Assembly (NCBI RefSeq): GCF_031877795.1
Contig: NC_133970.1
Coordinates: 45,173,538-45,237,537, forward strand
Direction: 5' to 3'
DNA from: Strix aluco
Lineage: Eukaryota > Chordata > Aves > Strigiformes > Strigidae
Length of the DNA stretch: 64,000 bases
The notes beneath the pieces are model-generated. The model searched no databases and was not told the DNA's origin. It saw only the letters and a program-made list of their open reading frames with translations. Below, piece after piece: positions 41,126 through 52,535 of the stretch. The position numbers were made by a program, and so were the translations under genes. The number at the start of each line of letters is the position of its first letter. Within the stretch, counting starts at the first letter, position 1.

Positions 41126-41797
41126 GGGGACTGCGTGTTCTAAAAAAAAAATTTAAGCTCCACATGGGGTTGTCAGTCCTTCTGCACCCACTACCCTGGA
41201 GCTTGGCCATTAATTCATTTGTACTGATCATAATATTGATTCACTTCCTCTGCCTCGTGCAAAGGGTACAAGTCAGAAAATGGTGCCTAATCGTCTTTCA
41301 CCCCCGGAAGTGGTGATCCACTTATGGGGGGGGGGGGGGGGGGAAGGGGGCCTTCCGTGGGCAGATGCAGGGTCCCGTTGAGGTTCGAGAAGGGGCGCCG
41401 TAGGCTGAGTTGTCCCTGGATTCTTAGTTTTAGAACTCTGCACTCTCTTGCTAGGTTTATTCAGCCCTCTCTGTGTATATATTCACCACAGCTCGTTAGT
41501 TGGAACACTATCAATTTTTTTTCACGAGACATGCCGTCTTTTAGCAAAGCCATAAACATTTCCTTAAGAGAAATCCTACTTTCACTGTCTTTAGGGCTCT
41601 CTCGAGTATCTCGATTCCCTGCACTCCCTCGGGGGTCCCACTCCCCAAGGTCACCCAGCTGCTGTATTTTTCTATCGCATCACAAAGGAGATTTCCTATC
41701 TCAGTAATCAAAAGAGTCATGATAACATTTTTACAGTAGTACCGCATCTCACACACTCACACACACTCTTAGATTAAACACATCGATCTTATATTTT
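41126..41797 (-). pseudogene. Decayed Gag region of provirus B, with G-run
   Basis: A minus-strand frame at 41541-41756 (EIGNLLCDAIEKYSSWVTLG; ALKTVKVGFLLRKCLWLC) looks like capsid-type helical sequence in the right place for gag. A run of about 18 Gs at 41325-41342 and a CA-rich patch at 41753-41768 are simple sequence. No intact domain is visible. Confidence 0.45.
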
Positions 41798-43227
41798 ACC
41801 AGCAGTCCTGGCTGACTGGGGAGGTCCCGACAGATTGGAAACTGGCCACTGATCCAGGAAATTACAGGCCTGTCAGCTTGACGTCGGTGCCCGGGAAGCT
41901 GATGGAGCAGCTCATCCTGAGTACCATCACACAACACGTGCAGGACAACCAGATGATCAGGCCCAGTCAGCATGGGTTTATGAAAGGCAGGTCCTGCTTG
42001 ACAAACCTGATCTCCTTCTACGACAGGGCGACCTGCTTATTGGATGAGGGAAAGGCTGTGGATGTTGTCTACCTTGACTTTAGTAAGGCCTTTGACACCG
42101 TTTCCCACAGCATTCTCCTAGCAAAACTGGCTGCTCGAGGCTTGGATGGGCACACGCTTCGCTGGGTAAAAAACTGGCCGGATGGCCGGGCCCAAAGAGT
42201 TGTGGTGAATGGAGTTAAATCCGGTTGGCGGCCGGTCACGAGTGGTGTCCCCCAGGGCTCGGTTTTGGGGCCACTCCTGTTTAACATCTTTATTGATGAC
42301 CTAGACGAGGGGATCGAGTGCACCCTCAGTCAGTTTGCAGATGACACCCAGTTGGGTGGGAGTGTTGATCTGCTCGAGGGTAGGGAGGCTCTGCAGAGAG
42401 ACCTGGCCAGGCTGGAGCCATGGGCTGAGGCCAACTGGAGGAGTTTCAATAAGGCCAAATGCCGGGTGCTGCCCTTGGGCCACAACAACCCCCAGCAGCG
42501 CTACAGGCTTGGGGAGGAGTGGCTGGAGAGCTGCCAGTCAGAGAGGGACCTGGGGGGGTTGATTGACAGCCGGCTGAACAGGAGCCAGCAGTGTGCCCAG
42601 GCGGCCAAGAAGGCCAATGGCATCCTGGCCTGTATCAGAAATAGCGTGGCCAGCAGGGACAGGGAAGTGATCTTCCCCCTGTACTCGGCACTGGTGAGGC
42701 TGCACCTCGATGAGTGGGTTCAGTTTTGGGCCCCTCACTACAAAAAGGACATTGAATCACTTGAGCGTGTCCAGGGAAGGGCAACGAAGCTGGTGCAGGG
42801 TCTGGAGCACAGGTCTGATGGGGAGCGGCTGAGGGAACTGGGGGGGTTTAGTCTGGAGAAGAGGAGGCTGAGGGGAGACCTCATCGCCCTCTACAACTAC
42901 CTGAAAGGAAGGTGCAGAGAGCTGGGGATGAGTCTCTTGACCCAAGTAACAAGCGATAGGACAAGAGGTAATGGCCTCAAGTTGCACCAGGGAAGGTTTA
43001 GACTGGATATTAGGAAGTATTTCTTTACAGAACGGGTTGTTAGGCGTTGGAATGGGCTGCCCAGGGAGGTGGTGGCGTCCCCATCCCTGGAGGTGTTCAA
43101 GAGGCGGGTTGACATAGCACTTAGGGATATGGTGTAGTTGGGATCTGTCAGTGCTGGGTTAACGGTTGGACTAGATGGTCTTCAAGGTCCTTTCCAACCT
43201 AGGTGATTCTGTGATTCTGTGATTCTA
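41798..43227 (+). mobile_element. CR1 LINE, 5'-truncated, with open RT frame
   Basis: It starts in the middle of ORF2 (CAGTCCTGGCTGACTGGGG) and ends with GATTCTGTGATTCTGTGATTCT, the CR1 3' octamer tail. It is inserted opposite to provirus B. A 5' truncation and no clear target duplication are usual for CR1. Confidence 0.95.
41878..43137 (+). CDS. CR1 ORF2 C-terminal reverse transcriptase (419 aa, open)
   Basis: This uninterrupted 419-codon frame covers the RT palm and C-terminal domain: [40 protein letters not shown] and the intact catalytic FADDT. Then come the LINE thumb and Cys-poor tail, ending about 90 bp before the 3' repeats. The N-terminal endonuclease and the first RT blocks are missing through 5' truncation, so it could not retrotranspose by itself. 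Lack of stops suggests a recent insertion. CR1 would normally encode about twice this length. Confidence 0.92.
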   Translation: MTSVPGKLMEQLILSTITQHVQDNQMIRPSQHGFMKGRSCLTNLISFYDRATCLLDEGKAVDVVYLDFSKAFDTVSHSILLAKLAARGLDGHTLRWVKNWPDGRAQRVVVNGVKSGWRPVTSGVPQGSVLGPLLFNIFIDDLDEGIECTLSQFADDTQLGGSVDLLEGREALQRDLARLEPWAEANWRSFNKAKCRVLPLGHNNPQQRYRLGEEWLESCQSERDLGGLIDSRLNRSQQCAQAAKKANGILACIRNSVASRDREVIFPLYSALVRLHLDEWVQFWAPHYKKDIESLERVQGRATKLVQGLEHRSDGERLRELGGFSLEKRRLRGDLIALYNYLKGRCRELGMSLLTQVTSDRTRGNGLKLHQGRFRLDIRKYFFTERVVRRWNGLPREVVASPSLEVFKRRVDIALRDMV

Positions 43228-43399
43228 TATTACCACACAAGGAGCTCCCTTACACCATTTACACAAACAACACAATTACACTTATAACCACAAGTACCAC
43301 TAAGACAATTATGACAAACGACAAATCCAAATTTAACACCATACGTACAATAAACAAGTTCCAAGTCTCAGAGTCAATATCGGTGCCAATGGTCAAAGT

Positions 43400-43855
43400 T
43401 CACAACAAATCCAGCCCTCTCCTTTTTCTATACTTATATTGTGCTACTCGCACTGTGGCTTTCTCTGCCACTGTCTGATAAGTATCCAGCTTATCAGCAA
43501 GCAACTTATTCCAGCATTGCAACATCACTATTTGACTCTGCAAATCACATATCTGTCGCTCCATCTGGGAGCGCTCCAACAACAGCCTCTCTTTACTCTG
43601 GTGTTTTCTATATGCAGTTAACGAAATCCATCCCCGTTTACTTGAATTTGTAGTCTCTTTTCCTTTTCCAATAGGTATCCTTTTCATATAATTTAGAACA
43701 TCTAATGGTTCGGCTTCTTTCAGCCAGCTCTCCCATTGTTCGCAAGGTTCTCCGACCTGAGCCCACTCCTGGGCCCGCGAACTACAGGGAGGATTTTCCC
43801 AACCAGGAGTATCTGGTGGACTTGACAAATTTCCTTTGAATTTAAATAATGGCAT
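43400..43855 (-). CDS. gag: Gag N-terminal fragment of provirus B (151 aa)
   Basis: The minus-strand ATG at 43855 lies just after the primer site. The protein begins MPLFKFKGNLSSPPDTPGWE, has a Trp-rich early region (EQWESWLKEAEP) and then a predicted coiled coil, LLLERSQMERQICDLQSQIV, continuing with leucine/glutamine repeats to about residue 125. The tail is basic (QYKYRKRRGLDLL). No glycine-2 myristoylation signal. By position it is the start of an ERVL-type Gag. It ends at a stop with capsid missing; the CR1 insertion lies 170 bp further on. Confidence 0.65.
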   Translation of the reverse strand: MPLFKFKGNLSSPPDTPGWENPPCSSRAQEWAQVGEPCEQWESWLKEAEPLDVLNYMKRIPIGKGKETTNSSKRGWISLTAYRKHQSKERLLLERSQMERQICDLQSQIVMLQCWNKLLADKLDTYQTVAEKATVRVAQYKYRKRRGLDLL

Positions 43856-43865
43856 TTTTTGTCGG

Positions 43866-43883
43866 ATCCCACTTCTGACACCA
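43866..43883 (-). other. Primer binding site of provirus B (tRNA-Leu type)
   Basis: On the minus strand it reads TGGTGTCAGAAGTGGGAT, 5 nt after the LTR. This matches the tRNA-Leu-type primer site of ERVL elements apart from one or two bases. Confidence 0.8.
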
Positions 43884-43888
43884 ATTTA

Positions 43889-44540
43889 TGTTTTGCTGAT
43901 TAAGGATACCAATTAAACTCAGACACCAGAGTGAAAAGAGCAGGCGTATTTTACTGGTGATAACCAAATAATGTAACAGCGTAATACAGAGAACATGCAG
44001 GAAGAAAAGGCAGAATAGTGCACTTAAAGCAACAAACAGGAAAATACAGGGTAATGCATCAAATCATTACTACATGAGAGAGAGAGAGAATAGTAATTAA
44101 GAGAAATACATCACCACTTGCATATATTATCATCATCATCCAGACCCGCAGTCGCTGGGCAGCCCCGGTTACAGCGAGGATTTGGAGAGCCTGTCCCGGC
44201 AAGTGGGAAATCCTACGCGGTGCGTCCACCCGTAGGTGAGGCTTCCAAAGTCGCTGTGAGCGGGTCCAGCCTTATATACCAGAGATCGACAAGCCAGAAT
44301 AGCTGGCACCTTTGTTTTGAGCGGAAAGTTTCTGGTTTCATTCTCCTGTTGGATTCCACCCAAAGCCTGTCCAGGGCTCGGGGGGGAACCAAGGGAGTTT
44401 CTAACAAGGCCAAATACTTGGGTTCTCAGCCTTGAAGAAGGCTGCGAAAGGAAAGTTGGATACATTCTCTCAGCATTTTGTCCTCACTACTGATTATATT
44501 CTAGGCCGCATCTTTCCCTAGTGAGCTTACATACTTTGTT
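43889..44540 (-). mobile_element. 5' LTR of provirus B
   Basis: It starts TGTTTTGCTGATTAAGG (plus strand) and is collinear with the 3' LTR pieces and with the fragment in provirus C (22.6-23.06 kb). TATATACCAG near 44274 is the TATA box on the minus strand. The outer border could lie anywhere between 44524 and about 44780; 44540 is a guess. Confidence 0.7.
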
Positions 44541-45688
44541 AATGACTACATGCTAAGTTAGCAGCTTCGTCTCGGGGCCTGTTGTTCAGGCTGCAGTATT
44601 TCAATGCTTTAGCACTTTTTACACCAGCATAAGTGGGTTGTTATAACTTAGTACAATACCTACTAGCACAATGGTTATCAGTTATAAAATATCCAGGATT
44701 CATCTATAGGTCAACTCAGGCTTGGGCCTGTTGTCCAAGCCTTAGCACTTCACTCTTCTGCTTATGGTTAGAGATTGTTTATGGGCCAGGGTTACCCTTT
44801 CTTCTAGGCTTCATCAAAACATATAAAGTAAGGGTGGTTAAATAGGTTTCTTTAATTCTGTGGAATTGCTGAAGAGGAGGAATAATCATTAAAGATGTGG
44901 TCTCCATTGAATCAGTAGCCCCTGGGGCTGTGCTAGAAGCATACAGCTTGTTCAGAAGTTCTAGCATAGTGGTGGTTATGAGCCTGCTGCCTCACTGGCC
45001 TTTCCCAAGCACTGAATATCGATGAACTTTGAATGGTATGGAATGCTGCATTAACCATAACTGATTTTATACTTCTCATACACCAGATGTAAAAATGGGA
45101 AATGTGTTTAGGTTAGCAAATGTATTGCTAGAAGACCAATCTTTTATCTAGCTCTTTTGCAGGTAGCAAATCCTGCAACATAAAGGCTTTCTAGCTTGAA
45201 TAGCGTTTATCACAGCTGTTGTAGAATTAACCAGGAAATGTCATCATTTTGGGGAATTTGAATGATTTGTGAGTTGATAATAATAAAATAGTTAGGGATG
45301 TTAACAATAACAGCATAAATGTTATTACAGTGTAGCACAGACAAAGGATTTTAAAATGCTGGAGTATTTGATTTCTTTTGATACTGTAGCATTCAGAGTT
45401 CATGCTGTCAACCTTTACTCTGAAGCTGCGAAAATGAGTTTTCTGAAGAAGCAGGAGGTAACAAACCGATTCCTGCAACTGAGGCTTAAAGCTGAACACT
45501 AATTTAGGATTAATATCTTGAGTTATCAGTGATGATACTGCTCCAGTAATTTATATAGTACAGTATGGTGATGTGTTGAGAGGTATGATTAACTTGCTTA
45601 TCTTTGTTCTAAACCCACCCCTAACAAGCAACATCTGTATTTCTAGAGAAAATAAGTTATTGAAGCTTTTAAGGCATTTTTTCAAAAA
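44541..45688. other. Unique DNA, no gene seen
   Basis: It may include the last part of the B LTR. Otherwise it is AT-rich sequence without recognisable exon or RNA gene. Confidence 0.5.
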
Positions 45689-45694
45689 TTCAAG

Positions 45695-46086
45695 TGACGC
45701 GAGAGGATATCGGACCTGCACAACTCTATGAGAGTTATAACAAGCAAAGCCGTTTATTTTTCTAATAGTACATTCTTATGCTCTCACCAAAGCTCTTTCT
45801 TCATAATTAACAAATCAGCAATTAGACAGTTATCAACTTTTTCTCCTATCAGCATAAGAACATTCTAACCCGCGCTATGCAGACCAATCAACTTCTTGTT
45901 CACACGGCAGTAACTTTTCACAGTTCAGTACTTTGCCACAGCTCAGTGTTGCAGCTGGCCGTTGTTTTTCCCTGCCACCTTGGCACAACTCGGCAGTTTC
46001 TTATCTTTCTCCCAAGGCCTGTTTTTCATCAAAGCCTGGCTGTTTCTCAGAAGCTGTGCGAAGCTGACAGGCCGCGGTCTCCCACA
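45695..46086 (-). mobile_element. Solo LTR, family C (392 bp)
   Basis: It runs TGACGCGAGAGGATATCGG to GTCTCCCACA and is flanked by perfect 6-bp duplications TTCAAG (45689-45694 and 46087-46092). Compared with the provirus C LTRs it is complete. It arose by LTR-LTR recombination after insertion. Confidence 0.95.
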
Positions 46087-46322
46087 TTCAAGTACATCCA
46101 GGACAGAATAGCCTGGGTACTAAGAGGTATAGCTTAGAAGTTTGAAGCGCACAAACATGTATTACAGTGCAAAGCAGGGGAAATGCAGTATATTCACAGA
46201 AGCATATAAGTTCTTGAATGGATGTCAGGATGGTTGATGATAGAGATAAGGATGGGCTGACACCAGGGAGGAGGCTGTATGTGAATTCCTTTCCGCTATT
46301 AGAGACAGTCTTGCTAACATTC

Positions 46323-46691
46323 TGTCCTGGTTTAGCCAGGATAGGGTTAAGTTTCCCCAGCAGTGGGGGGGGAGCTCTAGCCGGGTTATTCAGATACCAT
46401 GCGGACGTCACCGGTCATATTTTCCTGGCGCGGGAGCGCGGGAAGAATCGGTGATCGCGTGGGGTTCGCGCCGCCGGGTTTTCTCTCAATGCTGTATTGG
46501 TAGATATTTTGCCCTGTTCATTGTTATTACTGTTATTCTTATTGTTATTGTTGTTGTTTGTTGTGTTGCTATTGCACTGTTGTATTAAACCTCTCCTTAT
46601 CTCAGCCCCGGGGCTTTGTATTTCACTCCCTTTGTGGGGGAGGGGCAGCGGCCGTGTGGTCTCAGACCCCGGCAGGGGCTAAACCATTACA
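46323..46691 (+). mobile_element. Solo LTR, ERVL type (369 bp)
   Basis: It runs TGTCCTGGTTTAGCC to AACCATTACA and is flanked by 5-bp duplications CATTC (46318-46322 and 46692-46696). ATTAAACCTC near 46584 may serve as the poly(A) signal. Its opening recalls the partial copy at 29154 and the one at 48771, though it is more diverged. Confidence 0.92.
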
Positions 46692-46696
46692 CATTC

Positions 46697-47806
46697 TCAG
46701 ATGTAGTACTTCAGTCCTGTGGTAACATGTTCACTGATAGCTAGTGAATACATGTTAACGAATGTTTTTTATAATGAAGCTGCAATAGATTGAACTAAAA
46801 CAGCAGTGGTTATACCCAGACAATTGTGGGGAACAAAAATGAACCATCTGCAACTACGAGACTGCTGAAAGCAGAGGCAAACACAGAGCTGCTCAGGAGT
46901 GTGCTCTGTCTGCTGAGGAGTTTGCTAAATATTAGTTTTGATGGCAGTAGGTATGGACAGCAGGGAGAGGTGATTCATTTTGGGGAAGACTCTGTGCCCT
47001 GAGATGCTTCTTGTTTGTGTGGTCCCACTGGAAAGCTTAGAGAAGAGGGATGTAAGTCAATTGATGTCTGAAGAGATTCTTCAGGGCTCTGAACAATTAT
47101 TCTTTTGATGTTTTATTCTTCCTTTGTTCTGTAAACAGGACTTTTACATAAACAAGAAATACCAGACCTTGTGTTTTTGGTGGTTTTTTTTCGTCTTGCT
47201 GGAACAGCCTACAAGATGCCTGACTCTTTGCTAGCTTCTTAGTCATATTGATGTTGGTTTTGAATTTGCATTTCTTGAATGCTTATTTCTCAGAGGATGG
47301 AGTTTATTTCTAGTTCTAATTCATATGTGCCTTTTTTCCATCCTTCTGAAAATGGGGTGAGGAAGACAAACATTCACTACTGAATCCAGCTGTGAGCTGA
47401 ATTGGAGTTGGGATACTCTATGTGTTGTTTTGCATGGACATATGAAAATGCTTGTGCCTACCATTGTATTTGCGAGAACAGTATCTGTCACCTGGGATGG
47501 TAGCTTAAAATATCTCTTCATAAAATGACTGGGCTCAGACTGATGCTCAGTAATGACTTCCTCATCATGTCTGTGGCCCAAGCATGGTATCTGAAAGCCC
47601 TGATTACTTGCTTTGAACATAGTTCCTAATGTCTGCGGTATTCTTGTCATCTCACTTTCATCCTATCTTTCTCTTAAGAAAGAACTTTCTTTACCTTGTC
47701 TTTCTAGTTATCTGTGTCCCTAGCTCTCCTGGTGTTCTTTGATCCCATCCAGTTTTGATAAGTCCACAAACTGCATTGCCTGTGAAGTTCATAATTTTGT
47801 TTTACA
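46697..47806. other. Unique DNA, no gene seen
   Basis: No coding, RNA or repeat feature was recognised; short open frames only. Confidence 0.55.
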
Positions 47807-47810
47807 CTGT

Positions 47811-48332
47811 TGTTATAAATTGAGACCACAATGGACTATAATTCACTCTTTATTAATTATAGCAAGTAGAATATGAGCAAAGACAGCGCTGGACGGCAGG
47901 GGAGTCTGCGCTCCGCCAACTGCCGTGCTGAGTAGTTCAAATAGTCCCCTTTTTATACATCTTTACTTCCGTGCTCATGAGGTAGTGGAGGTACTCCGCG
48001 CATGCTTCAGTTGTTGTTAGGGGGGTCGTTTCCTGCCTCCTGGTATTTGTTGAGGCTGAAGTAAGAAGTCTTCCCTCTTTGTCTCATAGTTGATCTTTCA
48101 CTCATATATCCTTATATGGGCTGTCTTGTCCTGTTTCTTGTCGCTTCCTGGAAATCTGGTGGTTATCTTGCATGAGCAGTATCTGGTTCAGTTTGTGTGA
48201 GCGATTACAGTTATCTTATCTCACACAGGCAGCGTCCAGTGGTTGTTTGCATGAGTGGTTTCTGTCGTCTAATTTTACATTGAGCTTAACATAAATCTTA
48301 ATAAACAATACCTTAGTCCACAGTTTCTCACA
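47811..48332 (-). mobile_element. Solo LTR, class I-like (522 bp)
   Basis: It runs TGTTATAAATTGAG to GTTTCTCACA and is flanked by CTGT (47807-47810 and 48333-48336). A 4-bp duplication fits gammaretrovirus-type integrases. TTTATTAATT near 47850 is the poly(A) signal on the minus strand. Confidence 0.75.
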
Positions 48333-48336
48333 CTGT

Positions 48337-48765
48337 CAAGCTTTCAGCTGCTCTTACCCGAAAAGTGGATTCGTGCCCAGCGTGCAATGAACAAATCTTG
48401 ACATGCTCAGGAGAGATATTGTATTTATTCAGGCCTGGGTGCTCGGTGGACTTTTCCACAAATCAAGCACACCAACAGCAGGTTTTCATGCTCCTTTTAT
48501 ACACAAAAAATCAGAAGTTAGTACTTTTCCATAACACGCCTATTAGATACTGATTGGTTAGTGATTAACATACAATTATAATACAGCTTACATAATACTT
48601 CTACTACTACGCATGCTCAGGGGAAGGGTCTTAACCTGGGCAGGGGTCTTTTTGATCTGTGGGTGTGGTTTTAGTATTATAATGAAGGCAGTTCACTTTA
48701 AGGACACCCAAAAGTTGGTTTCATTGCCAAGTTAACTGATTGATTAATCACTTTGTCAAGCTGTT
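48337..48765 (-). mobile_element. Probable solo LTR between direct repeats
   Basis: A direct repeat TGTCAAGCT occurs at 48334-48342 and 48754-48762. Between them are a TTTATT near 48430 and a TTTTATAC box near 48494, as in a minus-strand LTR. The ends do not show clean TG/CA, so the exact borders are uncertain. Confidence 0.5.
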
Positions 48766-48770
48766 AAATA

Positions 48771-49189
48771 ACAGACCTGGTTTCGACCAGGATAGAGTTA
48801 ACTTTCCCTGGGTTGAGAGGGAGCACAGCTGGAGGGCCGGTCCGGACCAGTCATTGGAGTATTTCATACCATGTGATGCCATGCCCAGGGATACAGGTGG
48901 GCGCGGGCTCTCTCGGGCGGGCGCCGTTTTCAGGTTCCGGTGCGGTCGCGTGTTGCTGGGGGGGGGGGGGCGGTCGCCACGCTCGGTAAGTCACTGCTGC
49001 ATCTTACCCGTTCCTTTTTTGGACTCGCTATTGTTACTGTTGTTCTCTTGGTATATTTAATAAATGCTTTCTTTTTATTCAACCCACGAATTCTCTTCTT
49101 TTTGTCCCTCCCCTATTTCACTGAGTAAGGGGGGAGGTGAACGGCCAGCCACGTGGCGTCTGGCTGCCGGCTGAGTTCAAACCTCAACA
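48771..49189 (+). mobile_element. Solo LTR, ERVL type (about 420 bp)
   Basis: CCTGGTTTCGACCAGGATAG continues GAGTTAACTTTCCC, as in the LTR at 29154. It ends AACCTCAACA. AATAAATGC near 49060 is the poly(A) signal; a G-run (12) lies at 48959-48970. The target duplication is unclear (TTAAA and TTAAT). Confidence 0.75.
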
Positions 49190-49414
49190 TTAATCTACAG
49201 TAAGGTTTAAATTCTTACTGTTCCAAATATGTTCTACTTACTGTAGCACTGACTTTGATTCTGATACTCAAGTTATGGTAAATGGGCCATAAGGCCATAT
49301 AGTCAGACTCTGAAACTTCTCAATTCTGTGTGCTTGCTGATCTGCGAGAAGGTTTTAGGGTTGACTGACAGAGATCTGTTGTTGCAGGGATCTGTTGTTT
49401 ATCTGCGTTCTATG

Positions 49415-50751
49415 TGTATTGGGTTTGCGTGGCAAGGTTTTGGTAGCAGCGGGGGCTACAGGGGTGGCTTCTGTGAGAAGCTGCCAGAAGCTTCCCCCAT
49501 GTCCAATAGACCCAGTGCCAACCAGCTCCAAGATGGACCCACTGCTGGCTAAGTTTGAGCCCATCAGTGATGGTGGTAGCACCTCTGGGATAACATATTT
49601 AAGAAGGGGGGAAAAAAAAAACCTGCAGGCAGAACAGCAGCTGGAGAGAGGAGTGAGAGTATGTGAAACTACTCTGCTTAAATGAAGGTCAGTGAAGAAG
49701 GAGGCAAGGAGGTGCTCCACGAGCCGGAGCAGAGATTCCCCTGCAGCCCATGGTGAGGCAGCCGTGCCCCTGCAGCCCAGGGAGGGTAACGGTGGAGCAG
49801 ATCTCCACCTGCAGCCCGGGGAGGGTAACGGTGGAGCAGATCTCCACCTGCAGCCCGGGGAGGGTAACGGTGGAGCAGATCTCCACCTGCAGCCCGGGGA
49901 GGGTAACGGTGGAGCAGATCTCCACCTGCAGCCCGGGGAGGGTAACGGTGGAGCAGATCTCCACCTGCAGCCCGGGGAGGGTAACGGTGGAGCAGATCTC
50001 CACCTGCAGCCCGGGGAGGGTAACGGTGGAGCAGATCTCCACCTGCAGCCCGGGGAGGACCCCACGCCAGAGCAGGGGGATGCCTGAAGGAGGCTGTGAC
50101 CCCGTGGAGATCCTGTGCTGGAGCAGGTTCCTGGCAGGACTTGTGACCCCATGGAGAGAGGAGCCCACGCTGGAGCAGGTTTGCTGGCAGGACCTAATGG
50201 AGGACCCACACTGGAGCAGTCTGTTCCTGAAGGACTGCACCCCGGGGAAAGGACCCACACTGGAGCAGTTTGTGAAGAGCTGCAGCCCGTGGGAAGGACC
50301 CACATTGGAGAAGTTCATAGAGAACTGTCTCCTGTGGGAGGGACCCCACGCTGGAGCATGGGAAGAGAGTGAGGAGGAAGGAGCAGCAGAGACAATGTGT
50401 GATGAACTGACCGCAACCCCCATTGCCTGTCCCCCTGTGATGCTTGGGGTGGGAAGGTGGTAGAAAAGCTGGGAGTGAAGTTGAACCCGGGAAGAAGGGA
50501 GGGGTGGGGGGAAGGGTTTTTAAGATTTGTTTTTATTTCTCATTACCCTACTCTGCTTTGATTAGTAATCAATTAATTTTCCTGCGTTGAGTTTGGTTTT
50601 GCTGTGACAGTAATTGCTGAGTGATCTCCCTGTCCTTATCTCGACCCACAAGCCTTTTGTTATATTTTGTCTTCCCTGTCCGGTTGAGGAGGGGAAGTGA
50701 TAGAGCGGCTTTAGTGGGCACCTGGTGTCTAGCCAGGGTTAGCCCACCACA
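49415..50751 (+). mobile_element. Long LTR, family F (1337 bp) with minisatellite
   Basis: It runs TGTATTGGGTTTGCGTGGC to AGCCCACCACA, followed by 24 nt of internal sequence ending in a partial tRNA-Lys-type primer site (TGGTGCCCAACGTGG, 50760-50774). The end resembles that of the nested ERVL LTR (GTGATAGAGCG...CCACCACA), so it is ERVL-related. Its length is inflated by a 39-bp array and further loosely repeated GGACCCACACTGGAGCA units (50160-50370). A fragment of the same family is at 55205-55682. Confidence 0.8.
49770..50058 (+). repeat. 39-bp minisatellite, 7 full units plus 16 bp
   Basis: The unit is CTGCAGCCCGGGGAGGGTAA followed by CGGTGGAGCAGATCTCCAC. Units start at 49770 and every 39 bp to 50004, with a partial one at 50043. 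Units 2-7 look identical; unit 1 differs by one base. Because 39 is divisible by three, several frames stay open on both strands (for example a 13-residue repeat LQPGEGNGGADLH). I treat these frames as by-products, not genes. Confidence 0.95.
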
Positions 50752-51012
50752 GTCCTTTTTGGTGCCCAACGTGGTAGTTCTAAAAGACTAAACCGCCACC
50801 AAAATGTACTAACACAAAACTAGATACTCTGAATGAAAGTATAAGCAACAACATTAAAGAATGCTTTTAATTAAATAGCAGTTACATTTGCAGAAAACAT
50901 GATCTCTTAACAGCTACAAAAATTCTATGGCTTTTAATGAAAACAGGACAGAAACCTTACCAGTTATCAAAAGTGGGGTGGTAGAGTAATATTAGGAAAA
51001 TATATTATGCAA

Positions 51013-51396
51013 TGTCACTCTCTGCGGGAGATATGGACATGCAGACAATCAACGTGATTAAGCAATGCCAATTTTATTGTGGTGAAGCAAACCTTTTATA
51101 ATGCAGGTGAGAATCACATGATACAATCACAGGGTATAATTCTTTCTGATTGGACAGTTAGCCTTGCACATGTGCCTTAAGCTCTCTCTTCTGATTGGAT
51201 GAAAACTGCCACATCGACATTGTACAAACTTCCTTCTCCGCCCAAACCCACACCCTGAAATTGTTTTACTTCCTGCGATCTTCCTCATTCCTTCCGGGTT
51301 ATGTCTTCGTGGAAGCTGAGGCTTTACCAGTCTTGCTCATATGCAGGATTGCTCACACGTCCATTTCCTTGCAGGAAATCCTTTAGAATCCCCACA
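51013..51396 (-). mobile_element. Probable solo LTR (384 bp), family A-like
   Basis: It runs TGTCACTCTCTGCGGG to AGAATCCCCACA. The block ATCAACGTGATTAAGCAATG with CCAATTTTATTG recalls the R-U5 end of family A LTRs (GATCAAGTTGATGCCACTTTATT). Flanks ATGCAA and ACTCTC do not match, so no target duplication. Confidence 0.6.
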
Positions 51397-52535
51397 ACTC
51401 TCAAACCCACCTTAGGTAGGTAAGGTTCTTGAGCATATGCCTGATTAAGCACCTGTGTATCTCCACTGGTGTTTTGCTCAAGTGATTAAAATTAGGCATT
51501 TGATTAGGTAGCCTATTTAATCAAAGACTAAGTTCTTCTGTATACAAACTACTAATCTGTTACTTACATTTTCCTACACAGTCTCATGCTTTAATGGGAT
51601 TATCATTTGGTTTCTTGAAGAGCACTTTCTTTGGTAGAGAGTTTTGGGAAATTAATATGCAAGTGTTTCCTACAGTGAAAGTGTGCCAGATATTTACTAA
51701 ATTAAAATTCTGTGTTTGAGACAACTGGAAATAGCCACAGTTAATAAATCTGAAAAATTAGGTTTTCTTAAAGAATCCTTTCATGCTTTCCCTTCAGTTT
51801 TGAAGTGAATATATCCATACACAAAATGAAATCCATTCCAGGTGTGTTTGAAAATAATTAACATCTAAAAGACAGAAAGATAGGACTAAGACAGATTTTT
51901 ACTTCCTGGATCCTCCTCTCTTTGACCTATATTTGATCTCTCCTGTGCTCAGCACGCACTCTTTCTAATCTCCCCCTTTCCTCTGTCTCCCCTTTACTAC
52001 ACACTACAAACCTGATTAATAACACCAAACACCACATAGATACCCCTAATGACCTACCTTTCCTCTCTGGTCACTGATCTTTCTCCCTTCCATGCATCAG
52101 CAGTTTAGAGCTGTTGTTTTATAATTCTCCAGTTCCCTCAGATTTTGCTCCTGCACTTTATACCTCACAGCATCTGCTCTTAAAGATTAACAGCCTTCCT
52201 ATAGCTCAGCACTTGTAGCCCACACTCAGCCTCCCACACAGCCAGCCACGCTGCTTTTGCCCCTGCTTGTCTTCCACAACTCTGTCCCCAGGTTCACCTC
52301 CTACTTCTCCAGGTACCTCTTCAACAAGTCCATAAGATATGCCTCCTCTTTAATTTTCTGCAACTTTATTTGCCACTTGCCATCAGAAGACCATGTCCTA
52401 CTCCCACTTGGCACCCATGTTCCTTGCCAGCTTGTTCAGTTTTCAAACCTTCTTACTCTCTCTAACATTATCCCTCCAGTTTGGAAGGTGTTACAACCCA
52501 GACTGGGAGCTCAGGGAGTCATAAAGGTTTTGTGA
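51397..52535. other. Unique DNA, no gene seen
   Basis: Pyrimidine-rich, CT-biased sequence from about 51900 to 52480. No exon was recognised. Confidence 0.55.

Larger units (their letters stand above)
38756..44540 (-). mobile_element. Provirus B: ERVL-like, minus strand, decayed and invaded
   Basis: Two LTR copies start identically (TGTTTTGCTGATTAAGGATA at 38756 and 43889) in minus orientation. The primer site, gag, protease and RT lie between, reading right to left. The 3' LTR is interrupted by a G LTR and truncated near 39943; RNase H, integrase and everything 3' are deleted. A CR1 (41798-43227) splits gag from pol. The right border of the 5' LTR is uncertain. tRNA-Leu-type priming and the RT sequence support ERVL. 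Confidence 0.85.

Noticed and set aside
41325-41342. Run of about 18 Gs as a possible G-quadruplex or regulatory element
   Set aside because: An uninterrupted homopolymer in decayed ERV sequence is more simply explained by slippage or base-calling error.
49770-50058. CRISPR-like regular array
   Set aside because: Units are contiguous with no unique spacers and lie in vertebrate DNA; it is a minisatellite.
49355-50463. Long open frames on both strands across the 39-bp array
   Set aside because: The repeat length is a multiple of three, so any open unit stays open. The peptides are low-complexity repeats within an LTR.
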